Positions 37,082-45,913 of a DNA stretch of 64,000 nucleotides are shown in pieces. This DNA comes from Streptomyces caniferus. Its GTDB lineage: Bacteria > Actinomycetota > Actinomycetes > Streptomycetales > Streptomycetaceae. Where the stretch lies: positions 1,993,501-2,057,500 of the forward strand of contig NZ_BLIN01000005.1 in NCBI RefSeq assembly GCF_009811555.1, read 5' to 3'. The notes under the pieces were generated by a model, which was not told the DNA's origin, made no database searches, and worked only from the letters and a program-made list of their open reading frames with translations. Made by a program: the position numbers and the translations under genes. How positions within the stretch are numbered: the first letter of the stretch is position 1; each line of letters begins with the position of its first letter.

Positions 37082-37338
37082 TCACCCCGCGATCGTCTCG
37101 GCCGCCGTCCCCGTACCGGGCGCGCTCGGCACCCCGCCCGTGGTGCGCTCCGGATGGCGGTGCGCCCGGGGACGCCGCAGCCAGCGCAGCAGCCGGCCCG
37201 CGCAGGCACGACCAGCAACAACCGGCCCGCGGCGACCACCGCGTCGACGGCACCGAGCAGCAGCGTCGTGCCGAGCACCGCGTGCCCCGGGAAGAAGCTG
37301 CGGCACCACGGCCACGAAGGGCCGGCCGACGGTAGTGG
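37082..37338 (-). pseudogene. C-terminal remnant of a LysE/RhtB amino-acid exporter, frameshifted
   Basis: On the minus strand three successive reading frames give PFVAVVPQLLPG, HAVLGTTLLLGAVDAVVAAG, then GRLLRWLRRPRAHRHPERTT ending at the stop 37082. Together these match the last two membrane segments of LysE/RhtB proteins (F-x-PQF-xP motif, then the G-rich C-terminal helix). At least two frameshifts are needed, and the 5' part is replaced by the GT4 gene ending at 37339. It is therefore a decayed fragment. It lies between a PucR regulator and a glycosyltransferase. Confidence 0.7.
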
Positions 37339-38502
37339 TCAGACCGGCTGAATCGGCTGGGTCAACTCGTCGTAGACGCTGAGGACCTGGGTGACGGTGT
37401 CGTTCTCGCTGGGCCAGCCGGCCGCCTGGGCGCGGCCCGCAGCGGCGAGTGCGTCCCGCCGTACGGGGTCGGCGAGCAGTGCGAGAACCGTACGGGCCAG
37501 GGCCGCGGCATCGCCGTAACGCACCAGCTCAGCGGCCCGGCCGACCAGTTCGCGGGTGCCGCCGGTGTCGGTGGCGACCAGCGGCACGCCCGCGCGCAGC
37601 GCCTCCTGGGCGATCAGCGAGCGGGCCTCCCACCTGCTGGGCAGCACCACCAGATCGGCGGCGGAGAGGAGTTCCGGCACATCGTCGCGACGGCCGAGCA
37701 GTTGGACGGGCAGCTGCTCGACGTCGATCCGCCGCTGAAGCGCGGCCCGCTGCTCGCCCTCCCCCGCGATGGCGACCAGCGGCTGCGGGTCGAGCGCGCA
37801 CCAGGCGTGCGCCGCGTCCAGCAGCAGGTCATGCCCCTGGCTCGGGTCCAGACGGCCGACCGCGAGCAGCAACGGGCGGTCCATCGCGCCCAGTTCGGCC
37901 CGCTCCTTGTGGCGCATCCGGTCCTGGCTCTCGGGCTCGGCCGGTGCGCCGCCCGACCGGGGGCACGGAATCGCGACCGGCGCGAGGCGGGCATCGCGCG
38001 CGCCCCGCTCGCGCGCTCGGTCGACAAGGTCGGAGCAGGCTCCCAGGACGACGGCGGCCGCCCGCGCCACCCGCCGCTCCATCAGATGCACCACCCCGGC
38101 CCGTGCGCCCTCGATGTGCGCCTTGGTGTGCCAGGTGATGACCAGGGGAACCCGTCGCCCGCCCCGGGGGCCGCGCAGTCCGCGCAGCGCCATCGAGGCA
38201 CGCAGACCGGCCCGCAGGCCGTGCGCATGGACGAGGTCGGCATCCCAGCAGGCGCTGCGCAGCGAGGCCACGCTCGCCGGATCCGCCCGCGGCGGGACGT
38301 ACACGAACCGCGCGCCCGCGCCGGTGAAGTCGTAGGCCTCCTCGGTCTCCGAGGTGGCACAGACGGTCACCCGCACCCCGCGCGCCACGAGCCCTTCGGC
38401 CAGCGAGCGGACGTGCGCGGCGCTGCCGGCGCTGCCGTGCCCCAGCACCTGGACCGTGCGCAGCGGCGACAACCCGTGCGCCGAGGTCGGGGTGCTGATC
38501 AC
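37339..38502 (-). CDS. GT4-family glycosyltransferase
   Basis: 387 residues. GTG 38500-38502 has AGGAG nine bases upstream. GT-B fold: the N-terminal half has VQVLGHGSAGSAAHVRSLAE and DLVHAHGLRAG; the C-terminal half has PLLLAVGRLDPSQGHDLLLD, DLVVLPSRWEARSLIAQEAL (E-x7-E motif) and GVPLVATDTGGTRELVG. It is cytoplasmic. It starts a run of glycan genes (phosphosugar transferase, LCP, GT2) on the same strand and probably adds a sugar to a lipid-linked or wall polymer. Confidence 0.88.
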   Translation of the reverse strand: MISTPTSAHGLSPLRTVQVLGHGSAGSAAHVRSLAEGLVARGVRVTVCATSETEEAYDFTGAGARFVYVPPRADPASVASLRSACWDADLVHAHGLRAGLRASMALRGLRGPRGGRRVPLVITWHTKAHIEGARAGVVHLMERRVARAAAVVLGACSDLVDRARERGARDARLAPVAIPCPRSGGAPAEPESQDRMRHKERAELGAMDRPLLLAVGRLDPSQGHDLLLDAAHAWCALDPQPLVAIAGEGEQRAALQRRIDVEQLPVQLLGRRDDVPELLSAADLVVLPSRWEARSLIAQEALRAGVPLVATDTGGTRELVGRAAELVRYGDAAALARTVLALLADPVRRDALAAAGRAQAAGWPSENDTVTQVLSVYDELTQPIQPV

Positions 38503-38891
38503 GTGGTCGGGCTCCTGGGTCGGGGCGGACGGTCCGTACCGGCGAGTCGGTCCGTTTGCTGCAGGGTTCCGCGGCGCGCGCAGGCGGCCTCCCGACTGCC
38601 CGGCGAACGGGCAGAACGGGGCGAGCACGCCCGCGGCTGCGCACCGCGCCCAGGATGCCAGCCCGGCGACGTCAATTCCGCACGGTCGGCCCGCCGTTCC
38701 GGTGGGAAGTCTCACCCCAGCGCCCACCAGATCACCCACATGGGCGACAAACCGCCCGCGCGGGCTAACGGCTCGTTCGAGTGAGTCCGCTTCCTGGAGT
38801 GCGCCTGCGCGGCGGTGGGGGGCGCGCGCGCCGTCAGTCGGGGCGTGCGGCTGTTGCTCTGACCGCCGCCCCGGCCCCGGCTCCGGCAGCC
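38503..38891. other. Non-coding interval upstream of the GT4 gene
   Basis: 389 bp with no gene that I can support. Several frames are open but show no family character. It should contain the promoter of the minus-strand GT4 gene. Confidence 0.5.
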
Positions 38892-39680
38892 TCAGATCGC
38901 CGCTGCCGCCGCCCGGCTGACGCGGTCCCCCGCGGCCGCGACGGCGATCAGCCCCGCGGCGTGGGCGGCCAGGCCGCGCCGGCCGTTGCCCGTGACGATG
39001 GCAACGCCGAGCGCCGCGCCGAGGGCGTGCGCCCCGGCGTCCCCGAGCATCGTGCGCTCCCCCAGGTCGTCGCCGATGACGGCCGCCGCGGCCCCCATGG
39101 GTGCTGCGGACAGCGGACCCGCCGGACCGCGGCGCAGCAGACCGGGCGCACCGATGGCCAGTACGGCGCCGGCCGCCCGGCCCGGCCGGACGTCCAGGAG
39201 GTTCACCAGATGGGCCGTGCCCGCGATCACCACTCCCGCCAGGAGCTTGTCGGCCGGACGTTCCTCGAGGAGGGCCCCCGCCGCCAGCCCTGCGGCACCG
39301 ATCCCGAAGAGCTTCACGGCTCCGCTGGTGACCTCTTTGTTCCGGAGTGCCGAGAGGTGGGCCCGGAATCCCCGGCGGGGGTCACCGGCGCCGCACACGT
39401 CGTCGTACGCCCCGCAGCCCCCGGCGGCCAGTACCGCCAGCGCCGCGGCGGTCCGGGCCCGGGCGGGCAGCCCCGGTGCGGTGGCGGCGGCGAGCGCGGT
39501 GCCGGCGGTCGTGGCGAGCCCTGCGTGCAGGTGGACGCTCCGGCCGGCGTGGTTCTTCCGCTCCCACCGGACGGTGCCACCCGGCGGCCGCTTCCGGAGC
39601 GCCGCGTACCCGGCCCTGGTCGCCCCTGCCGCCCCTATGAGCACCGAGATCCGCCCCAGCACCCTGTTGCCCGCCACCAT
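38892..39680 (-). CDS. WecA/MraY-like membrane phosphosugar transferase
   Basis: 262 residues. ATG 39678-39680 has GGGGAG five bases upstream. It is hydrophobic, with about seven or eight membrane segments. Motifs of the GT4-type polyprenyl-phosphate phosphosugar transferases are present in reduced form: KNHAGRSVHLHAGL, GAYDDVCG (catalytic Asp pair), NLLDVRPGRA and MLGDAGAHALGAALG. These enzymes start lipid-linked glycans by moving a sugar phosphate to undecaprenyl phosphate. At about 260 residues it is shorter than MraY (about 360), so it belongs to a divergent subgroup. Substrate unknown. Confidence 0.75.
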   Translation of the reverse strand: MVAGNRVLGRISVLIGAAGATRAGYAALRKRPPGGTVRWERKNHAGRSVHLHAGLATTAGTALAAATAPGLPARARTAAALAVLAAGGCGAYDDVCGAGDPRRGFRAHLSALRNKEVTSGAVKLFGIGAAGLAAGALLEERPADKLLAGVVIAGTAHLVNLLDVRPGRAAGAVLAIGAPGLLRRGPAGPLSAAPMGAAAAVIGDDLGERTMLGDAGAHALGAALGVAIVTGNGRRGLAAHAAGLIAVAAAGDRVSRAAAAAI

Positions 39681-39765
39681 GCCGCTCCCCTCGCCCGGCA
39701 CCCTGCCGCGCTCCCCCGTCACCCTAGGCTCCCCACCCGTCACCCAGGCTTCCGGGACGGTCGGC

Positions 39766-40959
39766 TCAGCCCTTCGCCCCGGGCGCCGGTACCGGCTGAT
39801 CGTTGCGCAGTTCGGCGAAGAGCTTCTTCGCCCGTGGCATGTCCCACTTCAGAGCGCTGCCCTTGGGGGTCTTGAAGCCGAGGCCGGAGACAGGGACATG
39901 GAGGCGGGTGCCCTTGCCCGCCGAGACGCTCTTCATCGCTTCGAAGAGCGAGGTGAGGTTCCACAGGCTCATGCTCTTGTCGACGATGAGCGTGCCGAGG
40001 CCCGCGTTCATGGTGGGGAAGATCTTGGAAGGGTTGAGCAGGGTGCCGGGTGTGGCCGCTTTATGGGAGAGCGCGGCCAGGAACTTCTGCTGGTTCCGGC
40101 TGCGGCCGAGGTCGCCCTGGGCCTCTTGGTGGCGCTGGCGGACGAACGCGAGCGCGGCGCGGCCGTCGAGCGTATGGCAGCCCTTGGAGAGGTTCTCGCC
40201 GGATTTCTCGTCCCTGACGGCCTTGTCCAGACACATCGGCACTCCGCCGACCGCGTCCACGATGCCGACGAAGCCCGCGAAGCCGATCTCCGTGTAGTGC
40301 CCGATGCGCAGGCCCGTGTTGTGCTCCACGGTCCGGACGAGCAGCTCGGGGCCGCCGCGCGAGAACGCCGCGTTGAGCTTGTTCTTCGACGCGGCGTGAC
40401 GCTTGCCGGTTTCGGGGCGGAGGTACGGCGGGATGGTCACCCAGGAGTCGCGCGGCAGGCTCACCATCGTGGTGCCGTGGGCGCCGGTGTGCAGCAGGAT
40501 CATCGAGTCGGTGCGGCGTCCCGCGTCGGCCGAGCCGCCGGTGTGCAGATCCTTCAGCTGCCTTCCGGAGAGACCCTGGCGGCTGTCGGAGCCCACGATC
40601 AGATAGTTGACGCCCTTGCCCGGTGACGGCCGGCCGGCGAGCTCGCCGAGGTCGACGTCGCGCTCGAGCGCGGTGTCGGCCCACGTGTAGGTGCCTATGG
40701 AGGTGAGCACGGTCACGACGATCAGGAGGCCGGTGAGGCGCAGGATCCGGCGGCGCCAGGTGGGCCGGGTGGCCGCGGGCCGGGTGCTCCTGCGCACGGG
40801 CCCACCGCGTCCGCCGTAGCGGCCGGGCAGCGGTCCGCCGGTCACCGGCCGCGGCGGATACGGGTCGCGCTGCCCCTCATGCCCCGTGACGGCACGCACC
40901 GGCTCCCCTGCACCACCGTAGCGGTGGGCGTCAGGGGCCCCGTCCAGCCAGTCACTCAT
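39766..40959 (-). CDS. LytR-CpsA-Psr (LCP) family glycopolymer ligase
   Basis: 397 residues with a cytoplasmic N-terminal region rich in Pro, Gly and Arg, then one membrane helix (about 72-92, ILRLTGLLIVVTVLTSIGTY). The extracellular LCP domain has VNYLIVGSDSR, GRRTDSMILLHTGAHGTTMV, SLPRDSWVTIP, GFVGIVDAVGGVPMCL, LDGRAALAFVRQRH and LGRSRNQQKFLAAL, including the Asp/Arg residues that bind the pyrophosphate lipid. LCP enzymes attach lipid-linked glycopolymers to peptidoglycan. Its position beside a phosphosugar transferase and two glycosyltransferases suits that role. Confidence 0.92.
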   Translation of the reverse strand: MSDWLDGAPDAHRYGGAGEPVRAVTGHEGQRDPYPPRPVTGGPLPGRYGGRGGPVRRSTRPAATRPTWRRRILRLTGLLIVVTVLTSIGTYTWADTALERDVDLGELAGRPSPGKGVNYLIVGSDSRQGLSGRQLKDLHTGGSADAGRRTDSMILLHTGAHGTTMVSLPRDSWVTIPPYLRPETGKRHAASKNKLNAAFSRGGPELLVRTVEHNTGLRIGHYTEIGFAGFVGIVDAVGGVPMCLDKAVRDEKSGENLSKGCHTLDGRAALAFVRQRHQEAQGDLGRSRNQQKFLAALSHKAATPGTLLNPSKIFPTMNAGLGTLIVDKSMSLWNLTSLFEAMKSVSAGKGTRLHVPVSGLGFKTPKGSALKWDMPRAKKLFAELRNDQPVPAPGAKG

Positions 40960-41190
40960 GGGCGGACAGTCTGCATGCTCACGAGCTCCTCACCAAATAG
41001 TCCGGATTTCTGCACCCATGGGAACGGCACACAGGGGACGGAAAGCGGGTTTTGTGCGCTTTGGGGGATTTGTAGGGCGTGAGGTCTTCGTGCGGGAGCC
41101 GGGTGCGAAGGAGGTGGCTGGGCGGGCGGCGCCCGGCCACGCGGAGGCGGTGCGGGCACCCTGTGCCGGGCCCGCCCCCGGTCGGCCCGC

Positions 41191-43287
41191 TCACCTCGAC
41201 GACAGGCTTCGGTACGCCACCGGCTGGCCGATCTGCTGCGCGGCGGTCCCCGAGCGGTGCATACGGTGCCACTTCAGGCGGGTGCCGAGCAGGAAGGCCA
41301 CCACGGACTGGATGACCACCAGATACATCAGCTGCCGGTAGACGAAGAGCTGGAACGGCATCGCCCACAGCGCCCGCAGCTTCTCCCCGTCCAGTCGCAG
41401 CGCGTATCCGGCGCAGATCAGTTGCACGAGCAGGAAGCCGCACCAGACCCCGGCCGACTGCCAGGGGCCGAGGAAGAGCAGCCCGTACAGCGCGAAGATG
41501 TCGACGATCGGCGCGAACAGCGGCAGGGCGACCTGGAAGAGGACGAGGTAGCTCAGCCCGCGGCGGCCGGAGCGCCCGGCCGGACCCCGTTGCACGACGG
41601 CGCGGCGGTGCTTCCACATGGCCTGGAGCGTGCCGTAGCACCAGCGGTAGCGCTGCCGCCACAGCTGGCTCAGCGAGGTGGGCACCTCGGTCCAGGCGAT
41701 CGCGGACTCCTCGTAGACCACCTGCCAGCCGGCCTGCCACAGGGCCATGGTGAGGTCGGTGTCCTCGGCGAGGGTGTCCTCGCTGACGCCGCCGACGCCC
41801 CTCAGCGCGTCCCGGCGGAACGCCCCGATCGCGCCGGGTACCGTCGGCATGCACTCCAGCACCTCGAACATCCGCCGGTCGAGGTTGAACCCGAAGACGT
41901 ACTCCAGGTGCTGCCATCTGCCCAGCAGGCGGCGGCGGTTGCCGACCTTGGTGTTGCCGCTGACCGCACCCACGGCCGGGTGGGCGAGCGGCTGGATCAG
42001 CCGGTAGACGGCATCCGGCTCGAAGACCGTGTCGGCGTCCACCATGACCACGATCTCGTACCGAGCATGGGCCAGACCGGTATTGAGCGCGGCCGCCTTG
42101 CCCGCGTTGACCTGCCGGATCACCCTCACCCGCGGATCGCCGATCCGGGCGGCGATCTCCGCCGTACCGTCCGTCGACCCGTCGTCGATCACGATGACCT
42201 GCAGCCGCCGGTAGGTGGAGGCGAGCAGCGAAAGGACGGTGGACTCGATGCCCGCCTCTTCGTTGTACGCGGGGACGAGGACCGTCACCGGGTCGGTGAC
42301 CTCTCGCAGCCAGGTCGCCCCGGGACGGATACGGGTCAGCCGCCGGACGTGAGTACGGGCGAAGAACACCAGCATCGCCAACCGCAGCAGCCCCAGTCCG
42401 CCCGCAACGGCGAGTACCCAGGCCATCCCGCCGATGAAGGCGTGCCCCAAGGCCTTGGCCCAGATCAGGGCCGTACCGGACCAGCGCTCGATGCCCGGTA
42501 CCGGCTCCTCGGGCGCGGGCTGCCGGACTCCCGCCGTCACCGTGGTGAACTTGGCGACCTTCGGGTTGTCGAGCAGCTCCTTGGTGCCCAGGTACGCGAG
42601 GGCGTTCTGGCTGAACTGACGGATCACACCCTGCGAAGGGTTGCGGAACCACCGGTCGGCGGCGACCAGAGTGTACCCCTGTGCACCGGCCTTCTCTGCG
42701 GCCTTCCATTCGGCGCCGCACATGGTGTCCACCGCGGTGGTCTGCGGCAGTCGCAGCAGCTTGGTGTGGATGCCCGCGCTGCCCGCCAGCACCTTCTGGG
42801 TGAGCGACAGCTCCATCGAGGCGCGCAGCGGCGAGGAGGCACCCATGGCGGCGCCGGTGTAGGTGTTCGAGCCGATCTGATGGCCCTCGTCCCGGATCCG
42901 CCGCACCAGGTCCGGGTGCTGAGCCGCCTGGGCACCGCGGAGGAAGAACGTGGCGTGGGCGTGGTGCGCGCGCAGCAGGTCGAGCAGCCGGGGTGTCCAT
43001 ACGGGGTCGGGTCCGCCGTCGTAGGTGAGCGCCACGGTACGGGCCGGCATCGCGGAGGAGGCCGCCTTGCCGTCGTGGAACCGGAGCACCGGACCGCCCT
43101 TGTCGACGGACCCGGGCACCGGGGCGGCGCAGTCCTTGCGCGTCGTCGCGGCATCGACCTCATGGGTGGTCCAGCCCTCGAAGAGCAGGGCGCCGAACAT
43201 CACCGGGAGGACCAGGATCAGCAGCAACCAGTGACCGCGCGGGTCACGCGACTTCCGGTGGCGGGCTCGGTTCGCGCGGCGTCTCAC
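41191..43287 (-). CDS. MatB-like fused polysaccharide deacetylase-like / GT2 processive glycosyltransferase
   Basis: 698 residues from GTG 43285-43287. An N-terminal helix (about 20-38) leads to an extracytoplasmic NodB-like domain (70-225). A second helix (290-310), a GT2 domain (332-550) and C-terminal helices follow. The GT2 part is intact: VIDDG at 366-370, DADT at 417-420, EDTD at 508-511, QRYRW at 545-549. The deacetylase part looks dead: TYDGGP replaces TFDDGP at 88-93 and SNTYTGA replaces the H-x3-H metal motif at 140-146. Streptomyces MatB makes a poly-GlcNAc-like extracellular polymer. Here de-N-acetylation is doubtful. Confidence 0.88.
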   Translation of the reverse strand: MRRRANRARHRKSRDPRGHWLLLILVLPVMFGALLFEGWTTHEVDAATTRKDCAAPVPGSVDKGGPVLRFHDGKAASSAMPARTVALTYDGGPDPVWTPRLLDLLRAHHAHATFFLRGAQAAQHPDLVRRIRDEGHQIGSNTYTGAAMGASSPLRASMELSLTQKVLAGSAGIHTKLLRLPQTTAVDTMCGAEWKAAEKAGAQGYTLVAADRWFRNPSQGVIRQFSQNALAYLGTKELLDNPKVAKFTTVTAGVRQPAPEEPVPGIERWSGTALIWAKALGHAFIGGMAWVLAVAGGLGLLRLAMLVFFARTHVRRLTRIRPGATWLREVTDPVTVLVPAYNEEAGIESTVLSLLASTYRRLQVIVIDDGSTDGTAEIAARIGDPRVRVIRQVNAGKAAALNTGLAHARYEIVVMVDADTVFEPDAVYRLIQPLAHPAVGAVSGNTKVGNRRRLLGRWQHLEYVFGFNLDRRMFEVLECMPTVPGAIGAFRRDALRGVGGVSEDTLAEDTDLTMALWQAGWQVVYEESAIAWTEVPTSLSQLWRQRYRWCYGTLQAMWKHRRAVVQRGPAGRSGRRGLSYLVLFQVALPLFAPIVDIFALYGLLFLGPWQSAGVWCGFLLVQLICAGYALRLDGEKLRALWAMPFQLFVYRQLMYLVVIQSVVAFLLGTRLKWHRMHRSGTAAQQIGQPVAYRSLSSR

Positions 43288-43747
43288 ACGGCCCCCGGGA
43301 CCCCGGAGACCGACGCCGAGGCGGTGCCGCTACGGAGCGCGGAGGCCCGGTACGAGGCATGCATGACGGTATGGGGCAGGACCCGCGAGACCCCCGTGCG
43401 CCCGACGAAAGCATCGGCGCCTGGTCGGCCATCGCGCATTTTGTGCCGCTTTACATACCGTCTGGGCTCGCACATGGTGGGCGAGTGTACTCATGACCGA
43501 TTTGAGGCACATAGCGAAGATCGTGATCACCCGGCCCGCCGCAGGGGTGCCGCACCAGGGCAAACGGCACGGCAAAGAGAGCGGGCGGGCGGCGCGGCCA
43601 CGAGCGCGCCGTGAGCAAGGCCACTCCCTGGGCCGGCGCACCGGCCGCCCCCCGGGCCCAGGCGAGCGGGGCCCGGTCCGCGCCCCGTGACCGCCGATCA
43701 ACGGCACCCCCGGAGCGATGCCGGATGCCGGATGCCGGACAGTACGC
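43288..43747. other. Non-coding interval between recN and the GT2 synthase
   Basis: 460 bp holding the end of the recN unit and the promoter region of the synthase, with a relatively A+T-rich stretch at 43440-43530. A 65-codon frame from ATG 43493 exists, but beyond its first 13 residues it is Arg/Pro/Gly filler, so I do not call it. Confidence 0.45.
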
Positions 43748-45487
43748 CTAGCTCCCCGTACGTGCCGTTTCGAGCAGTTCCTCGGCGTGTGCGCGGGCCG
43801 TTTCGGAGTCCTCCTGGCCGGCCAGCATCCGGGAGAGTTCGCGGACCCGCTCCTCGCCCTCCAGGACCGTGACACCGCTCCTGGTGACCGACCCGTCGTT
43901 CGTCTTGGCCACGAGCAGCTGGCGGTCCGCGAAGGCCGCGACCTGCGGGAGGTGCGTGACGACGACGACCTGCGCCGACTTCGCGAGCCTGGCCAGCCGC
44001 CTGCCGACCTCGACGGCCGCCTTGCCGCCGACCCCCGCGTCGACCTCGTCGAAGAGGTAGGTCGGTACGGGGTCGGTGCCGGCGAAGACCACCTCGACGG
44101 CGAGCATCACCCGGGAGAGCTCACCACCGGACGCCCCCTTGGCGATCGGCCGGGGCGGCGCGCCCGGGTGCGGGGCCAGCAGGAGTTCGACCTCGTCGGC
44201 GCCGGCCGGGCCGTAGGCCACGGTGCGGCCGCCGACCTCGATGCCGTCGGCGTCCTCGGCGACCTCGGTCTGGCGGATGTCGACCGTGACGCGGGCGTGC
44301 GGCATGGCGAGTTCGGCGAGTTCGGCGGTGACCGCGTCGGCGAAACGCTTCGCCGAGGCCGTACGGGCATCGGTCAACGTTTGCGCCAGTTCGCCCAGTT
44401 CGGCGCGCAGCGCATCCCGCTCGGCCGCCAGCTCGCCGATCCGGTCGTCGTCGCCGTCCAGTTCGGAGAGCCGGGCGGCACTCTCCTCGGACCAGGCCAG
44501 CACCGCGGCGATGTCCTGGCCGTACTTGCGGGTCAGGTGGTTGAGGGCGGCACGGCGCTCCTCGACCGCGGCGAGCCGCAGCGGGTCGGCGTCCAGACCG
44601 TCCGCGTAACTGGCCAGCTCGCCCGCCACGTCCGACATCAGGATGCCGATCTCGCCGAGCCGCTCGGCGAGCGCGGAAAGCTCCTGGTCGTGGCTGCGTA
44701 CGGCCTCCAGCGCACGGTGCGCCCCGGCGACCAGGGTCGTGGCGTCGATGCCCTCGGGGTCCTCGGGATTGCCGGCCAGCGCGGCGTGCGCGGCGGTCGC
44801 CGCGGAGGCCAGGGCCTCGGCGTGGCCCAGCCGCTCGGCCTCGGCGGCGAGATCGGCGTCCTCGCCGGGCTGCGGCTCGGCCTCCGCGATCTCGTCGAGG
44901 CCGAAACGCAGCAGATCGGCCTCCTGCGAACGCTCGCGGGCCTGCGTCGTCAGCTCGTCCAGCTCGGTGGCGACGGCGCGCAGCCGGCGGTGGGCGGCGG
45001 TGTACTTGGCGAGCGGAACGGCGACCGTGTCCCCGGCGTAGCGGTCCAGTGCCTGACGCTGGCGGGCCGGCCGCAACAGACCCTGCTGGTCGGTCTGGCC
45101 GTGCACCGCGACCAGATCGTCGGCCAGCTCCGTCAGCAGGCCGACCGGTACGGAGCGGCCGCCCACATGGGCGCGCGAACGGCCCTCCGCGGAGAGCGTG
45201 CGGCTGATCAGCAGCGCGCCGTCGTCCAGCTCGGCGCCGGCCTCCTCGGCCCGTACGGCAGCGGGCGCCTGGGGGCCGACGCTGATCCTGCCCTCCACGA
45301 CCGCCGACTTGGCGCCGATCCGCACCAGGGCGGGGTCGGCGCGCCCGCCGAGCAGCAGGCCGAGGCTGGTGACGACCATGGTCTTGCCCGCGCCCGTCTC
45401 GCCGGTCACCGCCGTGAAGCCCGGGGACAGCTCGACAACGGCGTCGTCAATGACACCCAAGGACCGGATCCGCATCTCCTCCAACAC
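43748..45487 (-). CDS. recN: DNA repair protein RecN
   Basis: 579 residues from GTG 45485-45487 (VLEEMRIRSLGVIDDAVVEL), with AAGG ten bases upstream. SMC-like architecture: the N-terminal Walker A is TGETGAGKTMVV, coiled-coil arms run from about 160 to 400, and the C-terminal signature and Walker B region is GASGGELSRVMLAVEVVFAG with YLFDEVDAGVGGKAAVEVGR. RecN acts early in double-strand break repair. I did not find a LexA-type box (GAAC-N4-GTTC) just upstream. Confidence 0.95.
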   Translation of the reverse strand: MLEEMRIRSLGVIDDAVVELSPGFTAVTGETGAGKTMVVTSLGLLLGGRADPALVRIGAKSAVVEGRISVGPQAPAAVRAEEAGAELDDGALLISRTLSAEGRSRAHVGGRSVPVGLLTELADDLVAVHGQTDQQGLLRPARQRQALDRYAGDTVAVPLAKYTAAHRRLRAVATELDELTTQARERSQEADLLRFGLDEIAEAEPQPGEDADLAAEAERLGHAEALASAATAAHAALAGNPEDPEGIDATTLVAGAHRALEAVRSHDQELSALAERLGEIGILMSDVAGELASYADGLDADPLRLAAVEERRAALNHLTRKYGQDIAAVLAWSEESAARLSELDGDDDRIGELAAERDALRAELGELAQTLTDARTASAKRFADAVTAELAELAMPHARVTVDIRQTEVAEDADGIEVGGRTVAYGPAGADEVELLLAPHPGAPPRPIAKGASGGELSRVMLAVEVVFAGTDPVPTYLFDEVDAGVGGKAAVEVGRRLARLAKSAQVVVVTHLPQVAAFADRQLLVAKTNDGSVTRSGVTVLEGEERVRELSRMLAGQEDSETARAHAEELLETARTGS

Positions 45488-45913
45488 GGATACGACCTTA
45501 CGAGGTCCGGGGGCCGCCCCGCGACGGCCTCCCCTCACTCCTGCCGCCGCCCCTGCGGAAACCCCACCGGAAAACGGAGGAATTCGCCATGAGGTGTGAT
45601 CACGCTCCGGCGTCGGCCCGGTCACGGTCCGGCACGAACGGGGCGCTCACACCGAGGGGAGCGACGCGGGCGGCGCGGCGTGGCAGCGCGTCGCGCATGC
45701 ACCGTGCGGGACACCGTCGCGTCGGGAGGACGCCTGCCGCTCTCCCCTCTTCTCGGCCCCCTTCTCGATCCGTATGCCGATATGCAGATTCGCCCTGAAG
45801 GGGGAACGGCAGGCTCCCGGCAGGAGGCGCCGGCGCCCTCGGCCGTCGCGACGGCGAGAGCGGGCCGGCCCCCGGCATCGCCCCAGGGGCGGATGCCGGG
45901 CGTCAGGCGTCGG
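45488..45913. other. Non-coding interval upstream of recN
   Basis: 426 bp between the methyltransferase stop and the recN start. No frame shows a recognisable product. It should contain the recN promoter. An A+T-richer patch sits at 45750-45800. Confidence 0.45.

Noticed and set aside
41257..43614. 785-codon frame antisense to the GT2 synthase
   Set aside because: Antisense mirror of a confidently coding gene; composition is biased and no domain is visible.
43493..43690. Small gene starting MTDLRHIAKIVITRP
   Set aside because: The first residues look plausible but the rest is Arg/Gly/Pro filler, and there is no Shine-Dalgarno sequence.
45488..45600. SOS box upstream of recN
   Set aside because: No GAAC-N4-GTTC match found near the recN start.
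45589..45798. 69-codon plus-strand frame upstream of recN
   Set aside because: Arg/Ser/Pro-rich random composition; no homolog-like segment.
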